From Viridothelium virens (Eukaryota > Ascomycota > Dothideomycetes > Trypetheliales > Trypetheliaceae): 64,000 bases of DNA. Below the pieces are notes generated by a model, which saw only the letters and a program-made list of their open reading frames with translations, made no database searches and was not told the DNA's origin. The stretch lies in NCBI GenBank assembly GCA_010094025.1, contig ML991784.1, forward strand, positions 62,001-126,000, given 5' to 3'. A program made the position numbers and the translations under genes. Of the stretch, positions 1 to 12,462 are shown piece by piece; the first letter of the stretch is position 1; the number at the start of each line of letters is the position of its first letter.

Positions 1-373
1 CTGGTGAAGTGAGTCTTACTGTAGTTACAGTGACCTCTGCGGCGTTGTTTTGTTTATTGATTTGGCTGTGTTTGCCATTTCGATCCCGCACTTTTACCAT
101 CATCACGGTGGAAAGTCCGGGTGAGGCAAAAGCTGCATGACGCAACTCGGATTAACTGTTGATCCGACCGACCGTTCGCCTTCCGCGCGCATAAATAAAC
201 CTTTGCGCGCGATCCGGGTCTCTACAGAGCTCCCTTCGCGTCACTTCATAGCTCGGATCTTCCCGACTCTTCACTTACGCCGATCGCGCATTACGTCGTT
301 TGGCAAGAAGTGACAATTTCGCTACCATTTGCTCTACTATCGGTAGGCAAGCCATTGCGCGCCATCAGCGATC
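1..373. promoter_or_regulatory. Upstream region of the bromodomain gene
   Basis: There is no gene in this stretch. It should hold the promoter and 5' leader of the bromodomain gene that starts at 374. An A/T-rich TATA-like stretch (ATAAATAAA) at about 191-199 is flanked by GCGCGC on both sides and sits about 180 bp before the start codon. No other element was recognised. Confidence 0.4.
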
Positions 374-3226
374 ATGGCTTCTCTTTCTACATCTTCGCCT
401 CACGCGCACAAGGCTCACCCGTTCCCGCCTTCAGACATCATGGCAGTGGAGTCAGATATCAACGGGTGAGTCGCGTTTGTTTGTCACTTGGCCTATCGTT
501 GTCCCTGTGACTCACAATAACTTTTCTCACGCGTCTATATTTTTTGAACCCAACTGAGAATCTTTCAGAAATTCGCACGCAGAATCTTTATCCTTGAACC
601 AATCTGCGTACCAAGATAATACTCTCATTGATTCTTCTGCGCCCACTATGAACACCTCGAGCGCACCAAGTGCCCCTACCGATTCTGTACCAGCGACTGG
701 CGAACAACCTTTAGCTACCGCCGAGTCAGTCGTAAATACGAACTCGACACCCCTCACCGATCTACCAGCCACCTCTACAGTCCCTCCGAACATCGAACCA
801 CCCACGTCTGACGAGCGCGAGCATCCTGCATCCTCTGTGCAGATGGAGGACATAGGCGTAAATACATTTGCCACGCAAACGGGAGCATCAGCAGGAAAAG
901 CGCAGTCAAATACGGCCGACGAAATGGATGTTGTGGGAGCAGATATTAATACTGAGGTCGACAATGGACAAGTAATGGACAATTTGGACTCATCAATACC
1001 CGCTGCGTCACTAGAAGCTCCTACACAAGCCATACCACCTCAGGATGCTACTGAACCCGTGGAAACTACAGAAATTGCATCGCGGCCCAAAGTAGGATCT
1101 GATGCCACTATGACAGAAGCACCCGAGCCAGCAGACCCGGTATCGGCGACTCGTATGATGGCATCAGCTGACTTGGCTGACAATGCGGGCGACAGTGGAT
1201 CCGCGGGTAAAATTCGGCCAAGAGAAGATGATGGAGAGGATGGCAGTCCTGCAAGCAAGCGTACTAAGCTTGAGGAACTCGAGGATTCTACGGCCGAATT
1301 CAAGGTTCCGGAGGTCCCGGCGGTCCCACAACCTGCTATCGCAGCAGAAGAGGAGAAGCTGCGAGGTGCAGTTCCTTCGGAATCGTCCGCATCATCAGCT
1401 CCTTCGACCTTCGCAGGCCCTCAAGCCGATACGGGACCTATAACAACTGCACAGCAAAAGTCATTAGCAGAGATTCTGAAGAATGTCAGGAAAGTGAAGG
1501 ACGCAAAAGCGTTCGTCGATCGTGTCGATCCCGTCAAACTGAACCTACCGACATACTTCGAAATCATACAAACTCCCATGGATCTGAAAACTATAGAATC
1601 AAAGCTGAAGAACTCTGAATACAAATCTGTTGCAGATTTAGCCTCCGATTTCGACTTGATGATTCAAAACTCGCACACCTTTAACGGTGCACAACACCCA
1701 GTTTCTGTGGCCGGTTCAAACCTTCAAGCTTACTTCAGGAAAGCACTGTCTAAAGTACCAGCTCGCGATGCCCCCCAGCCAGCTCCACCCGAGAAGAAAC
1801 CGAAGCGGCCTTCCGTTGGGGCACGTCCGGCTCCGGAAGCTCCCCGTCGACCTTCGAGGATTTCTGGTGGCAACGCGCGTTCGCCGCCGGCAGAGAAATC
1901 GAAGGATGCGTTCGCTCTGGGTCCCGACGGTACACCGGTGATTCGGCGTGACTCAACACTCGGTGATCGGCCCAAACGTGAAATTCACCGTCCAGCCAAG
2001 GACTTACCTTATGCAAGTGCGAAACCAAGGCGCAAGAAGTTCCAGCAAGAACTCCGCTTTGTCGATCACGTCGTTGCTGAGATGAATAAGCAAAAATACC
2101 AAGGAGTGTCTTGGCCGTTTGCGGCGCCGGTGGACCCAGTCGCTCTCAACATCCCCTCCTACTTCAGCGTCATCAAGAAGCCGATGGACTTCGGCACGAT
2201 TACGCAGAAGAGCAAGACCAACCAGTACGAGAATGCCAAGGAGTTCAGGGGTGACGTTGACCTGATGTTCGAGAATTGCTTTAAATTCAACCCGACCGGC
2301 GACAACATTAATACACTTGGCAAGCAGTTTCAAGATGTCTTCAAGAGGTTATGGTCCGAGAAGGATGATTGGATGGCTGACAATGCCCCAACTTCCGGTC
2401 CGCAATCTCCCGGCATGAATTCAGATAGCGACGAGGAGGATGCAGATGACGAGGAAGCCGATGAAGAAGATGAACGAGAGGCCAAGCTTCGTGAAATCCA
2501 GCAACAAATTGCAGCTTTGACCCAACAAGCTGCTGATGTTCTCAAACCTGCTGTTAAGAAGCCGTCGCCGAAGGCCCCCTCGCGTAAGAGCAGCAGCAAG
2601 GCCGCGAAGCCGGCTGGCAAGGGTGGTCGCAAGTCGAGTGGCTTATCGGGTCCAGGTGCTAAGGCCGCTCCGAAACCAGCCAAGAAACCGGCGAAAGTCA
2701 AGCCTCTCACCCAAGACGAAAAGGCAGAAATCCAGGAGAAGGTTGAACGCTTGACTGATCAGCAACCAGATAAGGCTGGGGATCTTGTCCGAATTATCAA
2801 AGAAAATGATCCTAAGTTTGCCGTGAGTATATCAGATGTCCATGCAGTTTTCTTCTCGATTCTAATTACATGCAGAACCTGGCCGAAGACGAGATTGAAT
2901 TGGAGCTCGAGGAGCTCGAAGTTGACGTTGCTCGCATGCTTCTCAAATACGTTCGCAAGTTCTATCCTCAGACTCAAGTGTCTGCTATCGCGGACGATGA
3001 TGACTTCGAACCCGAGCGTCGTGCAGCCAAGAATGCAGCAGCTACAAGTAGCCGTAAGAAGAACAAGCCCATGACCAAGGTCCAGCAGGAGACGGATATG
3101 AGTGCCATTCGCAGCAAGCTTAATCAGTACGGAAATCCGAATGCAGCCGGCGAACAAAGTTCCGACCCACAGCAGCAGGAGTCGAGTGACGACGATGATT
3201 CCGGATCCGAAAGCGAGGAGGAATAG
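374..3226 (+). CDS. bdf1: BET-family double bromodomain protein (Bdf1-like)
   Basis: This protein reads acetyl-lysine on histone tails; in yeast Bdf1 acts with TFIID and SWR1. Exons are 374..465, 569..2822 and 2876..3226, joined in phase, giving 898 residues. After a long Ser/Thr/Pro-rich N-terminus there are two bromodomains. The first is at about residues 325-425, with a PMDLKTIE core and the ligand Asn in TFNG. The second is at about 525-630, with PMDFGTI and the ligand Asn in FKFNP. An acidic stretch and a Lys/Ser/Pro-rich linker follow, then an ET (NET) domain at about 745-820 that is split by the last intron. The end is acidic and Ser-rich. The start at 374 is the first in-frame ATG of exon 1; ATG 440, also in frame, is an alternative. 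The product call is firm; the start is less so. Confidence 0.93.
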
Positions 3227-4071
3227 ACGGGATGTGGAATCGTCGGGAGAGTCGTAGACGCCCAGGCGATCAGCAGGAGTTAGTGCATTGGAATCAGCAC
3301 TTGCTTGCAAACTTGCTTTGCTCCAAGCATGCATTGTCTTTGGTGTCCTTCCTAGAAAACTCTGAGCCCCCTTCTGTGCCGACTTTTCAAGTTGTAAAAT
3401 ATTTGCCTTTCACCACACTCTAAAGAATCAGGCGCGCGAGCGGCTGGGTTCTGCTTTTGCCCTTCACGATCACGATGTTGTTTCGCTGCATTGCGAACAC
3501 GATCTTGCTGGTTAATCAAATACTACCCTTCCAGCCCATTTCATTTGCACTGAGCAGTTACAATCTGGCTTGCAAGATGTCCTCGTGTATGATAGCATTA
3601 GCCACAGAAGGAATGAAAAATGCCTGTACTCTTGGAAATTCCACCTTTTGCTGGATGTGAGGCGGCTCATATACTACAGCCTTTGCCAATTACGTTGAAC
3701 CTCCAATTGGATTTATTTTAATTAAAAGCAGGTATAGAAAAGTATTGCACCTATGTAGACACTCAGGTACTAGTACGAAGTAGCTGCTGTAGACAGGTAA
3801 ACGCCTTGAGCCAGCTAGCGCAGATCATTCCGCGTTCCCTGCGCTGCACCTCCCAAAATTTCCTGATCACCAAATAACCCAGCCTAACGACAGCTCACCG
3901 AGTCTCTCCTTCCCTACCCTCCGCCACCTTCCTCCCTTCGACCCCTACATCAAGTCGCTCGTTCGCTCTCTCAACTTGACCTTTCAACCATCGAACAGCC
4001 AGTTACGATAACGCGTCTGGATCTCTCCCTCTGGTACCTTACCGCGCTTCAAACCCTGATTCACGTCGACA
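3227..4071. other. Intergenic region between the bdf1 and rvb1 genes
   Basis: This 845-bp stretch has no coding signal. It should contain the 3' end of the bromodomain gene and the promoter of the following ATPase gene. An A/T-rich patch (about 3705-3745) is followed by a pyrimidine-rich tract (about 3900-4040) just before the rvb1 start, which is typical of fungal housekeeping promoters. Confidence 0.5.
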
Positions 4072-5775
<1,704 letters not shown>

Positions 5776-8556
5776 TGGGGGGATCGGTGTACGCGTGGGG
5801 AATGGGGTCAGAGGCAGGGGTTTGGGATGTGGTGCGTGGGTGGGCGTTGCTATTTTGGGATGGAATCGGGATTCGTGCCTGGCGTGCGGACAGGGGAGGA
5901 GACAGGGGACTGCGCGAGATGTACGATAGAATGGAGTAATCGAGTAATCGAGATCGGAATTGAGAGATTTGCTCCGTGGGTTGATTTTCTGTCTTGTCAT
6001 TACGGCCTCATCTCCACTTGAGGACTACGTGGCGTGAGGCCCCGTTCTTGCCTCACCTTTCAATACCGCCAGAGATGCCATTCATGATCTACAGAGGTGA
6101 GGCTGAGTCCTGCCCCGCTAGGCAGACGCCACAATAAATGCTCTGCTATTGCATGGACACATTCGGAGTTCTCTCCGGAGCATGGCGAGGGACTCGGTGC
6201 TAGTTTCAACCTCGGCATGTGACATCTGCATCTTGAAAATGTACATAAATGCTTGTCATGATTTCCTCTGCATTTGTTGGAATTGGGTCAGCCAACGTTA
6301 AATCAGGCCACTTCTTCTCCACTGTTCGATCGATGGCGCACCAAGCCCACCTAAGAAATCACGAATGCCCGATGATAGGGGCAGAGGTGACTTGAGATAC
6401 TCTCCTCCAGCAACTAGAGAAAATCATATCACAGTTACACCGATGTTCTCCGCTCTCTCCAGATCTCGTATGTACGCCCCCTTTCCAGACAAAACTCCTG
6501 AGCAGTATGCGAAATGATTCTCGCATCGAAAGATTTCATCCAGTAGGTGGCTGCGTAGTCACAATGCATTTGCCACAGCTTTCTGGGTCCAGATTGTTTG
6601 TGTAGCCATATGCACCACCTGATACCCTCTCGGCCTTGTCTCTTCCTGTTCTGCTTTTCACACGCTTTCCAGTCTTTCAGTTTTGATTTGGTCGCTGTCT
6701 CTCTGCGGGCGTATTTCTCTGTTACGATTCACACTCATAAAGAGCACAGACCAACATGATAAAACGGCGAAGAGCGAGCTAATACAGGATAGGAAGAGCA
6801 AGAACCAAGACGCGCCGCAAGAACCTCCATTCCTCGATGCTGATTTACCCGGCCGTTGATCAATCTGCTACATGAACCAGTCTGACAGTGACGCAGTACT
6901 GCAGCCACGATCAGGCCATTTCTCGGCGCTCTCGCCATGCAGCAACGGGCTGTTAACCCTGAATGCATCCTGCACGACAGCCGTTCCCAGCAACCCGGCT
7001 CTCCAACGGCACTTAAATTGGGCTGATCGAGGATGCATACCCGATCTGCTGGTCTAAAATGGTGACTGCATAAGAGAAGGAGGGTGGGATGAGGCCCGAC
7101 GATCGAAGCCGCATTAAAAGGGAAGCTCGCGTGTCCAGGCTGCATGAGGGGGCCACAGGCCGATCTTTGAGGCTGCACAGGAGAGGTGTAACTCGAGGCT
7201 TACTTTCCCAAATTACATCCATGACGTGCTTCAGAATGATGCAGAGGTCATGCAGGGAGGCTGATGGGTTGGGAGACCGAGTACCTGGGAAGGTATGTAT
7301 TACGGAGCAGCTATAAGTCAGGCTGCTAGTGACAAAGTGGGCCATGGCAGCGAGTACGAGGAGATATGGAGATGCAAACAGCAGCAATGTTCCCCTGTGG
7401 ATATGATATTCATATTCTCCTTTCGCCTTTGCTCGATGGCGGGCTCAGTGTGTGGCTCACTGTCTCTCTCTCTCGTCTTCTGCAATACCTGCCCTCTTGA
7501 GCATTTGCTCGTAGGGGAAGGAGACTTCCACTCGTCCATTAGCCAAGGATATCCTCTACTTTTACAGACTCCTAGATCGGATCGATCCGGAGACACTCTC
7601 AACCCTAAAGCAGGAAAGCATCTATGAAAAAGGCAAAGCGCGAAACGAAAAGGATTCACACCAAGTCTTTTTTGGTTTGGCCGCACAGACTGACGAGCGA
7701 TCTCGCTGCAACGCACCATTGAGCAACTGCAGGCTGAGACTTAAGCGTGCTGGCCAATTTATATTGGTACTCAATCCAGAGATGGGATGAACTCAAAAAG
7801 CTCAGAGCCTGCACATCAATTTCATCAAATCAGAGTTGATAGTGTGAGGTGTTTCAGAAAAGCCTTGAAAACTTGGAAGGTTAAGGTATCGTACTACTTA
7901 ATCCACGTGACTTACTGCGGTGAGTGCACGACCACCCATCAAATATAGTCCTATATGCTTTTTCCAAGTACGATGCTCTTCCGTAGATAACATTATGTTT
8001 GTTCGATTAGTGGTCGCTGAATGAAGTCATTCGCTTACTTTAGCTAAGATGAGATGGCGCGTTCGCATCCTGAAATTAACTGAGGGTGTGCTCGATCTTC
8101 CTGCGGCAGAGCTACGGCTGCAGTAAGGACACCATCAGCTTCTAGGATCTTACAGTGAGGGAATGCACGATTTTTCGTAATGGAAATAAGTCTCCCCAAA
8201 ATTTTATATTTGCTATCTGCTGCCTGCGAAGCTACGAACTTGGTTGCTGTGCGATCTGTCGAAACGAGCGTACAGGTAACCCCCATCCCCCAATCTTCCC
8301 ACCGAACCGAAAGTCAAGAAATCAAAGCCAAGCGAGTGGATATATCCTCACCGCCACCTTAAAGCAATCAAATCCATACAGCTCAAAGGAAATAGAAGTC
8401 CATTGCGTCGCGTGCGTTTCCTCCCAGCGAATTTGGCTAGTGTGGAGGTCCGCTCGCTGAAGCTATCTATCGAATCTTCTGTCAGTCCTACAACTTGATT
8501 TCGAGTCACGTTGAGGAACCACTCACCTTTCAAGCTCTTCGCTCTGAAGGAAGCGC
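5776..8556. other. Gene-free region of 2.8 kb
   Basis: Both strands were read. Short open frames exist, for example at 6735-7178 and 7318-7719 on the minus strand, but they are Cys/Ser/Arg-rich, match no family and show no convincing splice structure. The stretch probably holds the rvb1 3' end and the terminator side of the secreted protein gene that ends at 8557. No tRNA-like fold was found. Confidence 0.45.
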
Positions 8557-9168
8557 TTAGACGACGCCAGTGGGGAGCTGAATCAAGCCCGTAGCGGTAG
8601 CACCAAGACCACCGAGGATACCAGTGGGGAGACCGAGTTCGGCAAGCAGACTGATGACTGCATCGACAGAGATATCGATGGTATCGCCGTTGAGGGCGGC
8701 AACGTTCAAAAGCTGGGCGCAGTCAAGGATGGAGATTCCGATGTTCTTGCACTCGTCGAGGAACTGGTTGCCGTTGTTCACAGCTCCACTGGGAGCAGCG
8801 TTTCCGCCGCCAACGTTAACAGTGTCGCCGTTGAGAAGGGCGATGTTGAGGAGCTCAGCGCAGTCGGCAACAGAGATGCCCAAATTGAGGCACTGATTGG
8901 TGAATTCGTTGCCGTTGTTAGTCGGGGTAGCCGTGGCCGAGGCGCTAGTGGTCGTGGGAGTAGACGACTGCGTGGTGGTAGGTGGAGCAGACGACTTGGA
9001 AGTAGGTGGAGCAGATGACTTGGAAGTAGGCGGAGCAGACGACTTCGAGGTGTAAGTTGGAGCAGGCGCCTTTGAGGTGGTGGTTGGGTATTTCGGGGGA
9101 GAACCACCGGGAGCAGCGACGGCTGCAACGATGATGGAAGCGAAAGCGATGATGGATTGAGCGCGCAT
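8557..9168 (-). CDS. Small secreted Ser/Pro-rich protein with a duplicated Cys module
   Basis: The product has 203 residues from a single exon and belongs to no family I recognise. It begins with a clear signal peptide (MRAQSIIAFASIIVAAVAA). A Ser/Thr/Pro-rich linker follows, containing three near-identical copies of TSKSSAPP, likely O-glycosylated. Two copies of a module of about 35 residues come next, each of the form GN-F-x3-C-x-N-x-GIS-x2-DCA-x-LLN-x-A-x-LNGDT with two cysteines. The C-terminus is hydrophobic, Gly/Leu-rich. A TATA-like box lies about 135 bp upstream. The layout suggests a wall-attached or apoplastic protein. It is not a hydrophobin, because the eight-Cys pattern with a CC pair is absent. 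The gene sits alone between two long gene-free stretches. Confidence 0.8.
   Translation of the reverse strand: MRAQSIIAFASIIVAAVAAPGGSPPKYPTTTSKAPAPTYTSKSSAPPTSKSSAPPTSKSSAPPTTTQSSTPTTTSASATATPTNNGNEFTNQCLNLGISVADCAELLNIALLNGDTVNVGGGNAAPSGAVNNGNQFLDECKNIGISILDCAQLLNVAALNGDTIDISVDAVISLLAELGLPTGILGGLGATATGLIQLPTGVV
8981..9052 (-). repeat. Three tandem 24-bp units in the secreted protein gene
   Basis: Three consecutive 24-bp units start at 8981, 9005 and 9029 and differ at only a few positions. They encode the repeated TSKSSAPP linker of the secreted protein. The repeat keeps the reading frame, so copy number may vary between strains without breaking the gene. Confidence 0.85.
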
Positions 9169-9300
9169 ATTTGCTGATTTATAGTGAAAGACTGAAGAAT
9201 CAATTCAGTGAGTGATTTGAGGGATGGGCTGTACGAAGACTGGATCTCTGAACTCTGGGAAGCTGGTGAGGAATCATGAAAAGGAGGGAATGGAGCGAGG

Positions 9301-9308
9301 TTTATATA
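9301..9308 (-). promoter_or_regulatory. TATA-like box of the small secreted protein gene
   Basis: Read on the minus strand this is TATATAAA, lying about 133-140 bp before the ATG at 9168. Spacing and sequence fit a fungal core promoter. A strong TATA box suggests regulated rather than constitutive expression. Confidence 0.6.
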
Positions 9309-10724
9309 GACGTCGTGGTATGCACGAGATATCACATCTTTTGGAAATCAATAGCGTCTATTGCGGATGAGTGGAAGGGATAGGAGATGTGGTGTAGCTT
9401 CGCACATGAGCTCCCTGTACACTAACAATCCCCTGGAAGAGAGCAACATGGGACTTTACAAGTGGGTCTAGACTTCTAGACCTCTCGATGCATCGTCGAT
9501 TCGAATTCACGATCGATGTTTGTGAGAGCCCTTGGCAAGCGTTCTTTCCAGATGAATGCCGGCAATGGACCGTCCATAGCGTCATTTAGGTCGTACCATG
9601 AACGCCATCTCGACTTAAAGAGACGACTTTCAGCTACTGCACAGAAGTCTCTAGGCCAATGCAAGCCATTTAATCAGCGGCGAGCTATTCTGCGTACGCG
9701 AGTACGCCTTGTTGCCAACTTGTAGAGAGTCCCAGCGAGCCACAGTCGGAACTTGAACGGCCTGACTTTCAAAATCGGGATGCGATATGGCTTGAGCCAG
9801 ACTCTGGATGGGAAAGATATCTGGTTGAACTATCTTCTTGTTGGCTACTTGATCGAAGGTACGATGCAGGACAACGCCGTTCGATGGCATTGTAGTCGCC
9901 TCATGATGGGCGCCAGATGCCGTGTCGCGTTCGATTTCCCCCAGCATGGATAATATCTTGCTCTGTAGTTCCCATCTACTGGACCGATGGGTTGGTAATT
10001 AGGGTCGCGTCGCCGAAATTTTCCACTAGGCCGGTAGCGCCACGAACATCTCTGCTTCAGAAAGCGTGTTGCGGCAGCAGCTCGGTGTAGTGAAGTACTG
10101 GCCGCTTCTAAAATTGTCACAATACTGTATGTACGCGCCCTGAACTTCTTGCCAGTTGCGCACATGGTCCACACCAAGGAGAGCTAAGACTAATGATGGA
10201 AATGCCACTGACCAAAACTTACATTTAGGCTGAAACGTCTCTTCATGTAGTTGAATTCTGTTTGTAATACATTAAGTGAGAACCCCAGTTTGTGAGGCCA
10301 GCGTAAGCCTTCCCAAGATTGAGGAATTCGTCTATCGAGTCATCGACGGTGTTATGAAATGAGATTATAGTTTTGCTAACAAGCAATAATACACGAGACG
10401 TACGTACTGCAGCAGTGAAGGTTTGAAAATTTGTTCTTACAGTAAATAAAGTAGAAGGGCCCGGCAGCTTCCGGTAGTTTTCAAATTCCACCTGTAGACG
10501 GGCCCATCATCGCGGTCACAGGATCACGTGGAGTAAGATTGCCGGTTAGGATCTTGCGATGATTACCACGATCGCCGTGACATTGCAGCAGGGCTACATT
10601 GATGTATTACATGGAACATGCAGATCTGTACCTAAGAATCAGGCGGGAAGAAGAGTTGTGATGGGGACATGCTCACTTGGTGACGTTGATGTCTGGTTTA
10701 GGGGGCGGTGGAGTGTTAGCCGCA

Positions 10725-10774
10725 GTGCTTGGCACGCTAGCCCCCGGAGTTTTCAGGAAGTCGTTGCCAAGCAC
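10725..10774. repeat. Short inverted repeat (10-bp arms, 30-bp loop)
   Basis: GTGCTTGGCA at 10725-10734 is matched exactly by its reverse complement TGCCAAGCAC at 10765-10774. It is isolated in a gene-free stretch, and no element border or transcript can be linked to it. Confidence 0.5.
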
Positions 10775-12462
10775 GTACCTTCCTGGAGCCCACCATTGGC
10801 GTTGGCTCCAGCATACCTAACACCCCTAAGGTACCTAGTCAGATGCGGGTAGAAGGCAGGAGCGGCAGGCCAGGCGCACTTGCCACATCTGGAGGCCGGC
10901 TTAGGTGATGACAGGAACGCGGGCCGTGGCGTGTGGAGTACCGCACCCCGCCATGCCGCAATTGGCAGACATCGCTTCCACTCCACCTCTTTGAGCCGTC
11001 GCTTACCGCCGAGCAAGACTAATCATGCATCGCTTGCAGACTGCCGACTCGCCAACCGTCTCGTGCCTCCTGTCACTGAGGCATCGCGTAGGCTAAATGC
11101 CACGTTAATTCCTTCTCTGGCGCTTCAGGAACACCCCGTCGGCGTTCTGGCTCGGCCCAGAGAAGCTTGGCCGCATCGAAGCTTTCTCTGTGCCCGTCCA
11201 TCTGGCCACGCCGTCCATGCTAGAGCCAATCATTGGGGCCTGAAATCGGTCTGAATGGGTGGAATCGCGCCACAGCTCCTTACAGACAATTTGGGGCGTT
11301 TGGCTGTTGAGCTTGTGGCGGAACGTACGGGACCGGCTGAGCCATTCCATGGCTTAATTGAAAGGCCCACCAGCAACGCCCCATTTCAGACGTCGACTGG
11401 GAATACAAAGCGTATTTCCGACTGCATTTGCAGACCGGAAAGTTGACCGCGTGGAGACGCACCCCACAATCGGAGTTTAGGTTCATCCACAATTGCAACC
11501 TCCTCCAGTCTGGCTGTCGGGCGAGTCTTTCGCTCAGATGGTTGGACAAAGGGAACCACGAAGGTTTCGGGTGGGCCGACGGGTGGGCGGGCGGCCTGGA
11601 CGGAAGCACATGGCCACTAGCCTGAAGGAGTTGTTCAGGCCCGGTAAGAGTAAGGCCTTGAAGATGAGAGGTTGAAAGCAAGAAGAGCACATCAGCGACA
11701 TGTCCGTTGCTGCTTCACCTCTGCGTGTCTGCATCCTCCATCCATCTTACTACCCGCCCTGAATGTCCCAATATCCTGTCTAGGTAGTCCCTGCCCTGGT
11801 GGACGCCTGTGGAACTTCGCTGCTCTGATCGTCCCTAAAATTCAGTGCATGCGTCGGCCTTTTAGTCTCTGGGGCTAAATGTAAATAGTAGGGTTTTCTA
11901 GATGCGCCTGAGGGACGACTAAGGGGCCGTTTAGCGTCCTCGGAGTCGACTCACCGTTTGGATATTAACTTAGCCTTTTGACTTTGACACTATACTCTAC
12001 ACCTGGCCAATTAAGGGCCTACCTCCGTAGACCAAGGTAAGCGAGCCCCAAGTACATGGACGACCCGCCATCGCTGAACTCCCGCATCAGCTGAGGATGT
12101 ACTTAGGAGAGCGGATCTCTGTTCATGGCGTTCTTTGAAATCCCACTCTAACTTCTAGATTCATCATTGCTTCGCAGACCTCGGTTGCTGCAATGTCAGT
12201 CCTGCTTTGAGTCTAGCCTGTGTCAGTTTTCATCCAAGAGTCTAGAGATCAGACTTAGTGCGTGGAGTTTTGGAAACATTTGAGCAAGATAAATATAAAT
12301 CGACAGAGTCATTCTTCATGGGGCAAAGGGGGACATCGGTAATGCAGACTAGGAATAGTCGAAGACGCATAGATTAATAGTAAAACCGATGCCATCGATC
12401 GAAGTGTCATCTCACTCAGCCATCAGCGGGGAGGAATTTGGTGCTATCGGACCCCAGAGATG

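Larger units (their letters stand above)
9169..12462. other. Gene-free region of 3.3 kb
   Basis: Apart from the promoter of the secreted protein gene at its left end, nothing codes convincingly on either strand. The open frames at 10753-11016, 10880-11254 and 11280-11690 overlap one another in antisense, are low in family signal and have no partner exons. A perfect 10-bp inverted repeat lies at 10725-10734 and 10765-10774. No transposon ends or tRNA fold were recognised. Confidence 0.45.

Noticed and set aside
6735-7178. Open frame of 147 codons on the minus strand in the gene-free region
   Set aside because: Cys/Ser/Arg-rich composition without family signal, no partner exons, and overlapping frames on the other strand look equally plausible.
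9870-9960. tRNA-like boxes (TGGCATTGTAG and GTTCGATTT)
   Set aside because: The T-arm flanks do not pair and no acceptor stem could be formed.
10753-11690. Cluster of overlapping sense and antisense frames
   Set aside because: None has a recognisable domain or splice structure; they overlap each other, as expected of GC-rich non-coding DNA.
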